DNA from: Bacteroidota bacterium
Lineage (GTDB): Bacteria; Bacteroidota; Bacteroidia; B-17B0; Aurantibacillaceae
Assembly (NCBI GenBank): GCA_025362395.1
Contig: JANYGK010000006.1
Location: 1 to 64,000, forward strand
DNA: 64,000 nt
Direction of reading: 5' to 3'
The translations under genes were made by a program, and so were the position numbers. Shown piece by piece: positions 45,876 through 53,498 of the stretch (its first letter is position 1; every line of letters starts with the position of its first letter). Under the pieces are notes generated by a model. The model saw only the letters and a program-made list of their open reading frames with translations, did not search any database and was not told the DNA's origin.

Positions 45876-46416
45876 CTTACAAAAAGGACAAAGAGAAAGC
45901 TTAAATGCTCAAAAATTTACCATTGGTTTAGGCTGGGATACCAATGCGAGCTCAACAGGCGCGGCGTTCGATTTAGACGCTTCGGTTTTTATTTTAGGGG
46001 GCAATTCTAAATTAATTGCCGACGACTATTTTGTATTTTACAATAACAGCAAATCTCCCGATGGCGCTGTAACCCACACAGGCGATAATTTAACGGGCGA
46101 CGGTGACGGTGATGATGAATCAATCACCGTAGACCTTTCTAAAATAAACCCTGCCGTACAGGAAATATGTGTAGTGGTTACTATACATGATGCCGGTGCA
46201 AGAAAACAAAATTTCGGACAAGTTCGTAATTCATTTATCCGCATTATTGATGAGCAAAATAATGTATTGGTAAAATATGAACTGGATGAAGATTTTTCGG
46301 TTGAGACAGCGGTTGAGTTTGGCCGCATTTACAGAAAAGATTCGCAATGGAAATTTGAAGCCATTGGTGCCGGCATGAAAGGCGGACTGGAAGACTATTT
46401 AAAAAAATATAATTAA
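45865..46416 (+). CDS. TerD family protein, copy 2
   Basis: 183 residues, a standard TerD protein: GAAFDLDASVFILGG (about 31-45), HTGDNLTGDGDGDDESI (about 72-88), GQVRNSFIRIIDE, and FSVETAVEFGRIY, ending KFEAIGAGMKGGLEDYLKKYN. It closely resembles the copy at 50040, including the final MKGGL-DYL-KYN tail, while copy 1 at 43080 ends differently. It overlaps the phosphoribosyltransferase gene by 11 bp, which places it firmly in the operon. A palindromic repeat follows before the next TerD-like gene. Confidence 0.95.
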   Translation: MAINLQKGQRESLNAQKFTIGLGWDTNASSTGAAFDLDASVFILGGNSKLIADDYFVFYNNSKSPDGAVTHTGDNLTGDGDGDDESITVDLSKINPAVQEICVVVTIHDAGARKQNFGQVRNSFIRIIDEQNNVLVKYELDEDFSVETAVEFGRIYRKDSQWKFEAIGAGMKGGLEDYLKKYN

Positions 46417-46427
46417 TAAAAGTAAAG

Positions 46428-46484
46428 GTCATTACGAACCTGTTTCGGAATCTTATGAGATGCAGAATCAAGTTCAGCATGACG
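46428..46484. repeat. Large imperfect palindrome inside the Ter operon
   Basis: Two 26-base arms (46428-46453 and 46458-46483) with several mismatches and a TATG loop; the outer parts GTCAT...GAAC and GTTC...ATGAC pair. It lies between the TerD gene and the TerD-like gene. It would fold in RNA as a long hairpin, which may stabilise or attenuate the transcript. It resembles REP-like elements, and its CAGCATGACG end also occurs at 13148-13157. Confidence 0.7.
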
Positions 46485-46510
46485 TAAATTCATAACCCAA
46501 TTAAATAACA

Positions 46511-47119
46511 ATGGCAATTAATTTAGAAAAAGGACAACGCATTAACCTTGAAAAAGTTAATGGTACCAAGCTTAATAACATTTGTGTAGGCGTTAACTGG
46601 GGCGCCATGGAAAAAAAAGGCCTCTTCGGTACAAAAAAAGAAGCGGTTGATTTGGATGCAAGCTGTGCTGTGTATGATATCGATAAAAAAAATATGGATA
46701 CCGTAAGCTTCCGCCAAAAAAGATCGAAGGACCAGGCTATTCAACACAGCGGCGATGACCTTACCGGTGATATGAACGGCGATGACGGACTGGATAATGA
46801 AGTCATTAAACTGGATTTTTCTAAATTAAACCCTGCTGCTAATTATGTAGCCTTTTTTATTAATAGCTTCCGAGGGCAGGATTTTAAAGACATTCCCTTT
46901 GCAAGCATTCGTATTTATGAAGGCACGCCAACGCAGGTAAACGAAGTATTTGCAAAGTATGACATCGCTAACGATCCCTCTTTTGCAGGAAGCGTATCCA
47001 TGGTATTAGGTGTATTCTATAAAAAGAATAACGAGTGGAAATTCAATGCCATTGGTATGCCTTCTCCTGATAAGCGACTAGAAGATACAGTTATCACAAT
47101 TCAAAAAAATCATTTATAA
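46511..47119 (+). CDS. TerD-like protein, long variant 2
   Basis: 202 residues, paralogous to the gene at 43695: AINLEKGQRINLEKVNGTKLNNI, VGVNWGAMEKKGLFG, AVDLDASCAVYD (about 51-62), HSGDDLTGDMNGDDGLDNEV (about 83-102), and IRIYEGTPTQVNEVFAKYD. The insertion between the two acidic motifs is shorter than in the first variant. Calcium-binding acidic residues are kept. It begins after the palindrome and is followed 12 bp later by telA. The repeated order TerD then long TerD-like suggests an ancestral tandem block duplication around the HAD and phosphoribosyltransferase genes. Confidence 0.88.
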   Translation: MAINLEKGQRINLEKVNGTKLNNICVGVNWGAMEKKGLFGTKKEAVDLDASCAVYDIDKKNMDTVSFRQKRSKDQAIQHSGDDLTGDMNGDDGLDNEVIKLDFSKLNPAANYVAFFINSFRGQDFKDIPFASIRIYEGTPTQVNEVFAKYDIANDPSFAGSVSMVLGVFYKKNNEWKFNAIGMPSPDKRLEDTVITIQKNHL

Positions 47120-47131
47120 TAATAAAACAAC

Positions 47132-48223
47132 ATGGAAAATAATGAAGTAACTATTGTAGATAATTCCGCCAATCCTTTGGATAAGGACGGAAATGTACAC
47201 TTGGAAAAAATACAACCCTCTGAACTGGCTAATTACACAGCCCTTTCGAACCAATTGAACGAGAACGATGTAAATTCCGTTATGAATTACGGAGCAGACA
47301 TTCAAAATAATATCGCCAAACAAAGTGATACATTTTTAACGAATGTACGTACCTATAATTCAGGTGATGTAGGCGGACACATCAATGAACTGTTAACTGA
47401 GTTGAATTACATTGACGTTGATCAGTTAAATCAAAGTCCTTTTAAACGCGCGCTTTCCAAAATTCCATTTTTAAATAAACTGGTAGTGGACGTTAAAAAA
47501 TTGTTTCAACAATACGATAAAATTACTGCTAACGTTGATAAGATCAGTAATAAAGTGAAAGCGGGAATGATCAACTCCGTAAAAGATAATTCTTCTTTAC
47601 AAACCATGTTTGATGCAAACGTAGGCCTGATCAAAGAAATGGAAAAGCATATTGTAGCCGGACAATTAAAGTTTACGCAGGTAAATGAAGAGTTGACTCA
47701 GATGGACGCCAATCCTTCGCAATACCAGGATTATCAAATTGCCGACAAACGTAACTTTGCGGCTCGTATTGACAAGCGTTTAGCGGATATGAAAATTGTT
47801 CGTTTTATTATGATCCAATCACTGGCGCAAATCCGGGTGGTGCAAAACAACAATACATCCATCGCCGAAAAAGCACAGTCTATTTTAACGACCACCATGC
47901 CGGTTTGGAAAAACCAGTTAACCTTAGCAGTGGCATTACAAAGACAAAAAGCAAACATTGAAATACAGCGTAAAGTATCGGAAACAACTAATACCATTTT
48001 ACAGAAAAATGCAGATATGCTGAAACAAAACAGTATTGAAGTTGCTAAAGAAAATGAAAATACAGTGGTATCATTGGAGACTTTAAAAATGACCACTAAA
48101 TCGTTGATTGAAACGTTAACGGAAGTAAAAGCGATTCATGAACAGGGAACTGAAACAAGAAGACAGTTGGATGCAGGATTACAGAGCCTGGAAGCTGAAT
48201 TGAAAAAAGGGGTTACCGGTTAA
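47132..48223 (+). CDS. Toxic anion resistance protein, TelA/KlaA family
   Basis: 363 residues, mostly alpha-helical. Regions typical of TelA: an N-terminal stretch with NQLNENDVNSVMNYGADIQNN (in part), SPFKRALSKIPFLNKLVVDVKKLFQQYDKITANVDKI (position about 107-143; quoted only to locate it in short), a central MIQSLAQIRVVQNNNTSIAEKAQS near 231-254, and a helical C-terminus ending LEAELKKGVTG. The family is linked to tellurite and other toxic anion resistance and is widely found with TerD and vWA genes. It is cytoplasmic, possibly membrane-associated. It is the last gene of the first Ter unit, followed after 22 bp by a terminator. Confidence 0.93.
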   Translation: MENNEVTIVDNSANPLDKDGNVHLEKIQPSELANYTALSNQLNENDVNSVMNYGADIQNNIAKQSDTFLTNVRTYNSGDVGGHINELLTELNYIDVDQLNQSPFKRALSKIPFLNKLVVDVKKLFQQYDKITANVDKISNKVKAGMINSVKDNSSLQTMFDANVGLIKEMEKHIVAGQLKFTQVNEELTQMDANPSQYQDYQIADKRNFAARIDKRLADMKIVRFIMIQSLAQIRVVQNNNTSIAEKAQSILTTTMPVWKNQLTLAVALQRQKANIEIQRKVSETTNTILQKNADMLKQNSIEVAKENENTVVSLETLKMTTKSLIETLTEVKAIHEQGTETRRQLDAGLQSLEAELKKGVTG

Positions 48224-48244
48224 ATTTAAGAGAAATAACATATT

Positions 48245-48269
48245 AAAAGCCACTAACGTGGTTTTTTTG
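48245..48269 (+). terminator. Rho-independent terminator after telA
   Basis: The stem AAAGCCAC (48246-48253) with GTGGTTTT (48258-48265), one G-T pair, loop TAAC, then TTT. Its T run also supplies the upstream TTTG of the next promoter. Confidence 0.7.
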
Positions 48270-48296
48270 TAAATTAAATGGTAATACGTATCTTTA
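48266..48296 (+). promoter_or_regulatory. Promoter of the toxin-antitoxin pair
   Basis: TTTG at 48266-48269, 19 bp, then TATCTTTA at 48289-48296 (one mismatch to TAnnTTTG). The predicted start lies about 12 bases before the ATG at 48314, arguing against an in-frame GTG/ATG start further upstream at 48278. Confidence 0.55.
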
Positions 48297-48313
48297 CTAA
48301 AAAAACACGTATC

Positions 48314-48556
48314 ATGACTACCAAATTAACATTAACTGTAGAAAAGTCTGTAATTGAACGGGCAAAGTCATATGCTAAAAATACCGGCAGGAGTTTATCT
48401 GATTTAGTAGAAAGCTATTTGGAACAAATTGTGGAAAATACTAACGTTCAAAGTATCTCTCCTTCATTAAAAAAAATTGTAGGATCTGTTAAGCTTCCTA
48501 AAAACTTTGATGAAGACAAAGAGCTTCATTCGTATTTTGAGGAGAAGCACTTATGA
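48314..48556 (+). CDS. Antitoxin, RHH/DUF6364-like
   Basis: 80 residues from the ATG at 48314; an upstream in-frame start at 48278 would lie in the promoter. The N-terminal half TTKLTLTVEKSVIERAKSYAKNTGRSLSDLVESYL has the beta strand plus two helices of ribbon-helix-helix DNA-binding proteins (DUF6364-like antitoxins). The C-terminal half (LPKNFDEDKELHSYFEEKHL) is charged and probably wraps the toxin. The stop overlaps the PIN toxin start (ATGA at 48553-48556), as is usual in type II modules. It lies between the two Ter transcription units with its own promoter. Confidence 0.83.
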   Translation: MTTKLTLTVEKSVIERAKSYAKNTGRSLSDLVESYLEQIVENTNVQSISPSLKKIVGSVKLPKNFDEDKELHSYFEEKHL

Positions 48557-48969
48557 AGAAAATATTTGTTGATACCAACATCCTTGTTGATCTCATAGCA
48601 GACAGACGCCCTTTTAGTAAATTCGCTATAGAAATTTTCAGTAAGGCGGAAAACAAGAAGATTAAACTCTTCACTTCTTCGCATTCCATAGCCACTACGC
48701 ATTATTTATTAAAAAAATATGTAGCTGAAAAAGAATTAAGAGATATTCTTTATAATTTATTAGAATTTGTTAATGTAATACCTGTAGATTCAGATACCAT
48801 AAAAAAAGGACTAAAATCAAAACATAAGGATTTTGAAGATGCTATACAAATGATCTGTGCTTATTCTATTGAGAAAATAGATTGCATTGTTACAAGAAAC
48901 ATAAAAGACTTTCGCGACAGCGAAATACTTGTTTTACCTCCCGATGAGCTTGTAAAAAAAATTCAATAA
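48553..48969 (+). CDS. PIN-domain toxin (VapC-like)
   Basis: 138 residues forming a PIN domain: KKIFVDTNILVDLIADRRP with the first acidic residue Asp7, a helical middle (SSHSIATTHYLLKKY), the second acidic site in HKDFEDAIQM (about 94-103), and TRNIKDFRDSEILVLPPDEL (about 116-135), the usual closing motif. PIN toxins are Mg-dependent ribonucleases that cut tRNA or rRNA. The gene looks intact, unlike the decayed pair at 39996-40528. It pairs with the overlapping antitoxin. Confidence 0.9.
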   Translation: MKKIFVDTNILVDLIADRRPFSKFAIEIFSKAENKKIKLFTSSHSIATTHYLLKKYVAEKELRDILYNLLEFVNVIPVDSDTIKKGLKSKHKDFEDAIQMICAYSIEKIDCIVTRNIKDFRDSEILVLPPDELVKKIQ

Positions 48970-48994
48970 AACGGTTATTACGACTGAAACAGAC

Positions 48995-49025
48995 TTTGAA
49001 AATAGCTGTAATTACTTTAAATTTG
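48995..49025 (+). promoter_or_regulatory. Complete Bacteroidota promoter for the second Ter unit
   Basis: TTTG at 48995-48998 and TAAATTTG at 49018-49025 with a 19 bp spacer match the consensus in all fixed bases. The leader to the ATG at 49062 would be about 30 nt. This shows that genes 49062-53289 form a transcription unit separate from the first Ter block. Confidence 0.75.
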
Positions 49026-49061
49026 TTAGGCATATTCGGTAAGGCACCGTAATAGGAAGAG

Positions 49062-50036
49062 ATGGAAAACAAAGAGGATCAGGAAACATTTAAACAAATT
49101 ATAAACGACAGCAAAAAAAAACTGTCTACTTTAAAAATAGTATCGAATTTTTTTAACCATCCCGATCTTATCTCTATTCAAATTCGTACTAATGTTATTC
49201 ATAATTTATTTGAGAACAACAAAAACCTTGATATTCATAAGCTTGACCTGTTTCATATTCAGTACACAAACAGTTTAATTGAATTATTTCAGAAATTAAA
49301 AAAATCGAAAGAACAAAAATACCTTTTGATCAGTGATGAGATTTACATTAACGACGATTTTATAGCCAAGCTCAATACAGAAATGAGTCATGTTCCTTTT
49401 GTAGATGAATCAAGAGAACACTCGAGAACCGTTGCTGAAAAAATTGAAGTGTTGTATAAGCTGTTTGCAGAGGGTGGAAATACTCATTTTGATTGGTCTG
49501 CTGTTACCCAATTTGTAAATAAACGAAGCAACGAGTTTTACAGGGAGCTAACCGAACAACAGTATGTAAAGCTTACAAACCACACAGGTAAACAAACTTA
49601 CCAAAACACCTATGTTACTTTTGAAAAGAAATTATTGGGTAAATTAAATATTCAGAAGTTTAAGATCAAGTTTTTATGCGGCCTTCGTTATGAAACGGAC
49701 GAAGTAGAAGTATATGAATTCATTAATTCTAATGATAAATTTATTTTCATAACTGACAAAAAAATCTTTTATTTAATAGATGATTCGCATGTTTTAGGGA
49801 TAGACCTGTCAAAGAACGAATCTCAGAAAGAAGAGGTAATTGACAAATTAGTAAACAAGAATCTGCAATTAAAAGATCAGTTAAGTACCGTTAAAACTTC
49901 TATGCCTAAAGACGTAGAGAATGTATTAGAAAGTTATTTAGAAAAAATATCAGATGTTGAGTTCCTGGACGATCTACAAAATGTGGATGAACAAACCAAC
50001 ATCTTAAAAGCAATGTTAAACATTAATATAAAATAA
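49062..50036 (+). CDS. Unrecognised protein at the head of the second Ter unit
   Basis: 324 residues that I cannot assign to a family. No signal peptide or membrane segment, so probably cytoplasmic. Residues 1-100 are helical and charged (DSKKKLSTLKIVSNFFNHPDL). Residues about 100-230 contain DESREHSRTVAEKIEVLYKLF and QYVKLTNHTGKQTYQNTYV. Residues about 200-265 look like a small beta region (KFIFITDKKIFYLIDDSHVLGIDL), and 270-324 is a helical tail possibly forming a coiled coil (VNKNLQLKDQLSTVKTSMPK). It lies 3 bp before a TerD gene under a strong promoter, so a role in the Ter system, for example as a scaffold or a ligand-binding partner, is plausible but unproven. Confidence 0.7.
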   Translation: MENKEDQETFKQIINDSKKKLSTLKIVSNFFNHPDLISIQIRTNVIHNLFENNKNLDIHKLDLFHIQYTNSLIELFQKLKKSKEQKYLLISDEIYINDDFIAKLNTEMSHVPFVDESREHSRTVAEKIEVLYKLFAEGGNTHFDWSAVTQFVNKRSNEFYRELTEQQYVKLTNHTGKQTYQNTYVTFEKKLLGKLNIQKFKIKFLCGLRYETDEVEVYEFINSNDKFIFITDKKIFYLIDDSHVLGIDLSKNESQKEEVIDKLVNKNLQLKDQLSTVKTSMPKDVENVLESYLEKISDVEFLDDLQNVDEQTNILKAMLNINIK

Positions 50037-50039
50037 ACT

Positions 50040-50594
50040 ATGGCAATTAATTTAGAAAAAGGACAAAGGGAAAGTATTTCATCACCAAAATTTACTGTAG
50101 GTTTAGGCTGGGACAGTAATTCGAGCTCAACAGGCGAAGCATTTGATTTAGATGCTTCCGTTTTTGTTTTAGGAGCAAACGGAAAATTACTAAGTGATAA
50201 TCACTTTGTATATTATAATAATTTAAAAACACCCGATCAGGCTGTAGTTCATATAGGGGATAATACAACCGGTGCAGGGGATGGCGATGATGAAAAAATA
50301 ATCGTTGACATCTCAAAACTATCAGGCGATGTAGCAGAAATTTCTTTTGTAGTAACCATACATAAAGCACAGGAACGCCGACAAAATTTCGGACAGATCC
50401 GTAATTCATTTATCCGCGTGGTAGACGATTCATCTAATTCTGAATTAGTAAAGTATGAATTAGATGAAGATTTCTCCATTGAAACAGCGGTACAATTCGG
50501 CCGAATCTATAAAAAGAATAACGAATGGAAATTTGAAGCCGTTGGAGCAGGAATGAAAGGCGGCCTGCAGGATTACTTAACTAAATATAACTAA
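50040..50594 (+). CDS. TerD family protein, copy 3
   Basis: 184 residues, a regular TerD protein: AINLEKGQRESISSPKFTVGLGW, GEAFDLDASVFVLG (about 31-44), HIGDNTTGAGDGDDEKI (about 72-88), GQIRNSFIRVVDDSS and FSIETAVQFGRIY, ending MKGGLQDYLTKYN. It is nearest to the copy at 45865, and the divergence suggests an old duplication. It lies 3 bp after the unrecognised protein and 6 bp before the first vWA gene, so it is tightly linked to both. Confidence 0.95.
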   Translation: MAINLEKGQRESISSPKFTVGLGWDSNSSSTGEAFDLDASVFVLGANGKLLSDNHFVYYNNLKTPDQAVVHIGDNTTGAGDGDDEKIIVDISKLSGDVAEISFVVTIHKAQERRQNFGQIRNSFIRVVDDSSNSELVKYELDEDFSIETAVQFGRIYKKNNEWKFEAVGAGMKGGLQDYLTKYN

Positions 50595-50600
50595 ATTATA

Positions 50601-51239
50601 ATGAGAAAATTACCCGTTTATTTATTATTAGACACATCCGGTTCGATGAGCGGAGAACCAATTGAGGCTGTAAAAAATGGCGTTCAGGTAATGATCAGTT
50701 CATTAAGACAAAATCCGCAAGCTATTGAAACCGCTTTCCTGAGCGTAATTACTTTTAACAGCTCAGCAACACAATTGATTCCGTTAACAGATCTGGCTTC
50801 GTTTCAAATGTTGGATATTAAGGCATCAGGAACAACCTCACTTGGTGAAGCATTAAGCCTTGTAGCCAGATGTATTGATAACGAGGTACAACAAACTACT
50901 ACCGAAAAAAAGGGAGACTGGAAGCCGTTAGTATTTATTATGACGGATGGTGTGCCAACCGACAACTGGCAAAATGGATTAGCAGAATTTAAAAGACGGA
51001 AAATTGCGTATACAGTTGCCTGCGCGGCAGGTTCAGGCGCCGATACAAGCGTATTAAAACAAATTACCGATAATGTGGTAAGTCTTGATACTGCCGACGG
51101 GAACAGCATTGCAAAATTCTTTGCATGGGTTACCGCATCCATTGGCGTAAGCTCAACTAAAGTGGAAGATTCAGGGAAAGAAGTAACCGGTATTAATGAA
51201 TTGCCTCCCCCACCTTCCGAATTAAACATTGTTGTTTAA
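50601..51239 (+). CDS. TerY-like von Willebrand factor A protein 1
   Basis: 212 residues forming a single vWA domain with an intact metal-ion-dependent adhesion site: DTSGS at 11-15, the threonine in SGTTSLGEAL (about 72-81), and the aspartate in MTDGVPTD (about 113-120). It has no signal peptide, so it acts in the cytoplasm, like TerY proteins, which bind partners through a bound divalent metal. The C-terminus is a short proline-rich tail (ELPPPPSELNIVV) shared in form with the next gene (LPTPPSEVHLVI), which may be a docking peptide. Spacing of 6 bp to TerD copy 3 implies one operon. Confidence 0.93.
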   Translation: MRKLPVYLLLDTSGSMSGEPIEAVKNGVQVMISSLRQNPQAIETAFLSVITFNSSATQLIPLTDLASFQMLDIKASGTTSLGEALSLVARCIDNEVQQTTTEKKGDWKPLVFIMTDGVPTDNWQNGLAEFKRRKIAYTVACAAGSGADTSVLKQITDNVVSLDTADGNSIAKFFAWVTASIGVSSTKVEDSGKEVTGINELPPPPSELNIVV

Positions 51240-51282
51240 TTAAATAAAACCTGTTAAGCCATAGCAGATAAAACAAAAAACG

Positions 51283-51918
51283 ATGAGAAGACTTCCTGTA
51301 TATTTTTTGTTAGACACTTCCGGGTCTATGTATGGAGAACCAATACAGGCGCTAAATAATGCCTTGAGTGGAATGATTAATACATTAAGATCAGATGCAC
51401 AGGCATTGGATTCATTATGGATAAGCATTGTTACATTTGACAGGGAAGTAAAAGAAATTGTGCCGTTAACTGAATTGGTAAATTTTCAGCTGCCAGAAAT
51501 TATGTGTCCTCAAAGCGGCCCTACCAATATGGGAGAAGCTTTAATGCTGTTAAGTAAAATGGTGAAAGCCGATATCAGGAAAGGCACAGACGATCAAAAA
51601 GGAGATTGGAAACCGTTATTATTTTTAATGACGGATGGCAGTCCTTCCGATCTGGCATTATTCAGAGAAGCCGTTCCGGTAATTAAAAATTTAAACTTCG
51701 GTGCTATCATTGCCTGTGCGGCCGGTCCAAAATCAAAAGATGAATTTTTAAAAGAGATTACACCAAACGTTGTGCATCTTGATACTGCCGACAGCTTAAC
51801 GCTTAAATCGTTTTTTAAATGGGTGTCAGACACCATTGAAAACGGCAATAAAAGCGTTGGCGTTACCGAATCATTAACGCTCCCTACTCCACCTTCTGAA
51901 GTTCATTTAGTTATTTAA
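51283..51918 (+). CDS. TerY-like von Willebrand factor A protein 2
   Basis: 211 residues, a tandem paralogue of the preceding vWA protein: DTSGS at 11-15, the conserved threonine in SGPTNMGEAL, and MTDGSPSD. The site appears intact. Regions FDREVKEIVPLTELVNFQLP and TPNVVHLDTADSLTLKSFFKWV match its neighbour. The C-terminal LTLPTPPSEVHLVI repeats the proline-rich tail. It lies 43 bp after its paralogue and 12 bp before the small membrane protein gene. Confidence 0.93.
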   Translation: MRRLPVYFLLDTSGSMYGEPIQALNNALSGMINTLRSDAQALDSLWISIVTFDREVKEIVPLTELVNFQLPEIMCPQSGPTNMGEALMLLSKMVKADIRKGTDDQKGDWKPLLFLMTDGSPSDLALFREAVPVIKNLNFGAIIACAAGPKSKDEFLKEITPNVVHLDTADSLTLKSFFKWVSDTIENGNKSVGVTESLTLPTPPSEVHLVI

Positions 51919-51930
51919 ACAAACCATCCT

Positions 51931-52197
51931 ATGCGTTTATTATTTTCACTGGCATCCATTTTTATAAACGTCCTTATCATAGGCTTATTTTTATATTCTA
52001 AACTCTTACCTTATAAAGACAGACTTACCGGGAATTATAAAAAAGCGTTTATTTTTTTTGATTCTTTATACAAGCCTGTTTTTAATTGGTTAAAACAACG
52101 CGTAAAGCCTCATCAGGTTGGAAACGGATTGTTCGTTGATATGTCCCAATTTATTGTTCTGTTAATTTTGTTGTTTTTAATAACGCTGTTACATTAA
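51931..52197 (+). CDS. Small YggT-like membrane protein
   Basis: 88 residues with two membrane segments (about 3-21 and 69-87) and a basic loop between them (YKPVFNWLKQRVKPHQVGNGLFVDMSQF, about 50-77, quoted by position). The loop order, a short basic segment, a glycine-containing turn and then D-x-S before the second span, is like YggT family proteins, of which this would be half-sized (one unit instead of two). Both termini are probably periplasmic or both cytoplasmic; this cannot be decided. It lies between two vWA genes with 12 and 15 bp gaps. It could anchor the soluble Ter proteins at the membrane, in place of TerC, which is not present here. Confidence 0.6.
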   Translation: MRLLFSLASIFINVLIIGLFLYSKLLPYKDRLTGNYKKAFIFFDSLYKPVFNWLKQRVKPHQVGNGLFVDMSQFIVLLILLFLITLLH

Positions 52198-52212
52198 TTA
52201 TAACTCAAATAC

Positions 52213-53289
52213 ATGAGAAGATTACCAATTTATTTTTTAATAGATATTTCTGAATCCATGGTTGGAGAGCCGATTCAGCAGGTAGAAGAAGGATTGGCAA
52301 CCATTATAAAAGAATTAAAAACCGATCCCTACTCTATTGAAACCGTTTGGGTTTCCATTATTGTATTTGCAGGTCAACCCAAAACTATTGTTCCTTTACA
52401 GGAGATTATTAATTTTTATCCTCCTAAATTTCCTATAGGCAGCGGTACATCTTTAAGCAAAGGACTTGGACATGTAATGTTTGAGCTCAGACAAAATATA
52501 GTAACCACTACTTACGAGAAAAAAGGAGATTGGAAACCGATCGTATTTTTATTTACGGACGGCGTACCAACGGATGATACAAAATTAGCCATACAGGAAT
52601 GGAAACAAAACTGGCAACGCACCGCTAACATGGTAGCGGTATCGTTTGGTGAAGAAGCGGATATGTACTTGTTATCTGAACTGACAGAAAATGTACTGCA
52701 CTTTAAAAATACAGATTCTAATTCCTACAAAACATTTTTTAGGTGGGTTACTGATTCCATTAAAACCAGCAGCGTAAGCGTTGAAAATAACACAGGAAGT
52801 TTTGACCTTGCTAAATTAGACGGAGATACCTTGTTTGCAGCGGATCTAAAGAATGCCCCCGGGAGTTCCGCTTCGCCTAATACATTATATGCCGCTCACG
52901 TCGATTCAAATTTTGTAGTGCTTTCAGGCAAGTGTCAAAATTCGAAACGACCGTATTTAATGAAATATAAAAAGTCTATTTCAGATTCAGGAATTTATTC
53001 AGGACTTGAAACACGCTCGTATCGGTTAGTTGGTGCTTTTCAGGTAGATAATTCTTATTACGAACTAACCGATAATAATGAGAACGGCTTTAAAATAAAT
53101 ACTACTGAATTGATGGGTTCACCCACTTGCCCTTGCTGCGGAAACCAATATGGCTTTGCCATGTGCAGCTGCGGAAAAATTCATTGCATCGGTGATGAAA
53201 CCGAAAGTACCTGCCCTTGGTGCGGCACTAAAGGGAAGTACGGCATGAGCGGTGACGGAGGATTTGATGTAACTCGTGCGCAGGGATAG
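52213..53289 (+). CDS. TerY-like vWA protein with C-terminal cysteine-rich metal-binding domain
   Basis: 358 residues. Residues 1-190 are a vWA domain with the metal site DISES (11-15), SGTSLSKGLG (about 77-86) and FTDGVPTDD (about 115-123). A middle region (about 195-300) carries KCQNSKRPYLMKYKK and GLETRSYRLVGAFQVDNSYYEL, similar to the TerY C-terminal region. The last part (about 303-345) is a zinc-binding cluster with eight cysteines: 306, 308, 309, 318, 320, 325, 334 and 337 (CPCC, CSC, C, CPWC). TerY-like proteins with such tails occur in Ter operons. It is the last gene of the second unit. No clear terminator was seen after it. Confidence 0.9.
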   Translation: MRRLPIYFLIDISESMVGEPIQQVEEGLATIIKELKTDPYSIETVWVSIIVFAGQPKTIVPLQEIINFYPPKFPIGSGTSLSKGLGHVMFELRQNIVTTTYEKKGDWKPIVFLFTDGVPTDDTKLAIQEWKQNWQRTANMVAVSFGEEADMYLLSELTENVLHFKNTDSNSYKTFFRWVTDSIKTSSVSVENNTGSFDLAKLDGDTLFAADLKNAPGSSASPNTLYAAHVDSNFVVLSGKCQNSKRPYLMKYKKSISDSGIYSGLETRSYRLVGAFQVDNSYYELTDNNENGFKINTTELMGSPTCPCCGNQYGFAMCSCGKIHCIGDETESTCPWCGTKGKYGMSGDGGFDVTRAQG

Positions 53290-53324
53290 TTGCGTAAATT
53301 AACTGAACGTATAGTACGATTTGC

Positions 53325-53354
53325 CACTTCGAGTGTGCCACAGGAGCGTATCGA
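53325..53354. repeat. Short intergenic repeat of the CACTTCGAGTG...GAGCGTATCGA type
   Basis: The sequence CACTTCGAGTGTGCCACAGG followed by AGCGTATCGA matches a repeat I associate with the intergenic regions of many Bacteroidota. It lies in the 209 bp between the Ter locus and dapA. The rest of that gap has no ORF and only weak hairpins. Confidence 0.4.
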
Positions 53355-53498
53355 TTATGCATTAATAAAATGGCCTTAGTTTAAGTGGTCAATTACAGCC
53401 TTTCGCCAAAAACACAACCGTACCTTTAAAAAGGTTTTGCGAAAATGCAATTAAAAAAAAGTAAGTAGTAGAAAGCTCAATTTTATACTCATGCATAT

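Noticed and set aside
48278-48313. Earlier start for the antitoxin gene at 48278
   Set aside because: The extra 12 codons overlap the -7 region of its promoter and are not like RHH antitoxins, so the ATG at 48314 is preferred.
53400-53420. Possible terminator stem ACCTTT/AAAGGT after the Ter locus
   Set aside because: The stem is short with almost no loop, and too far from the last stop to be convincing.
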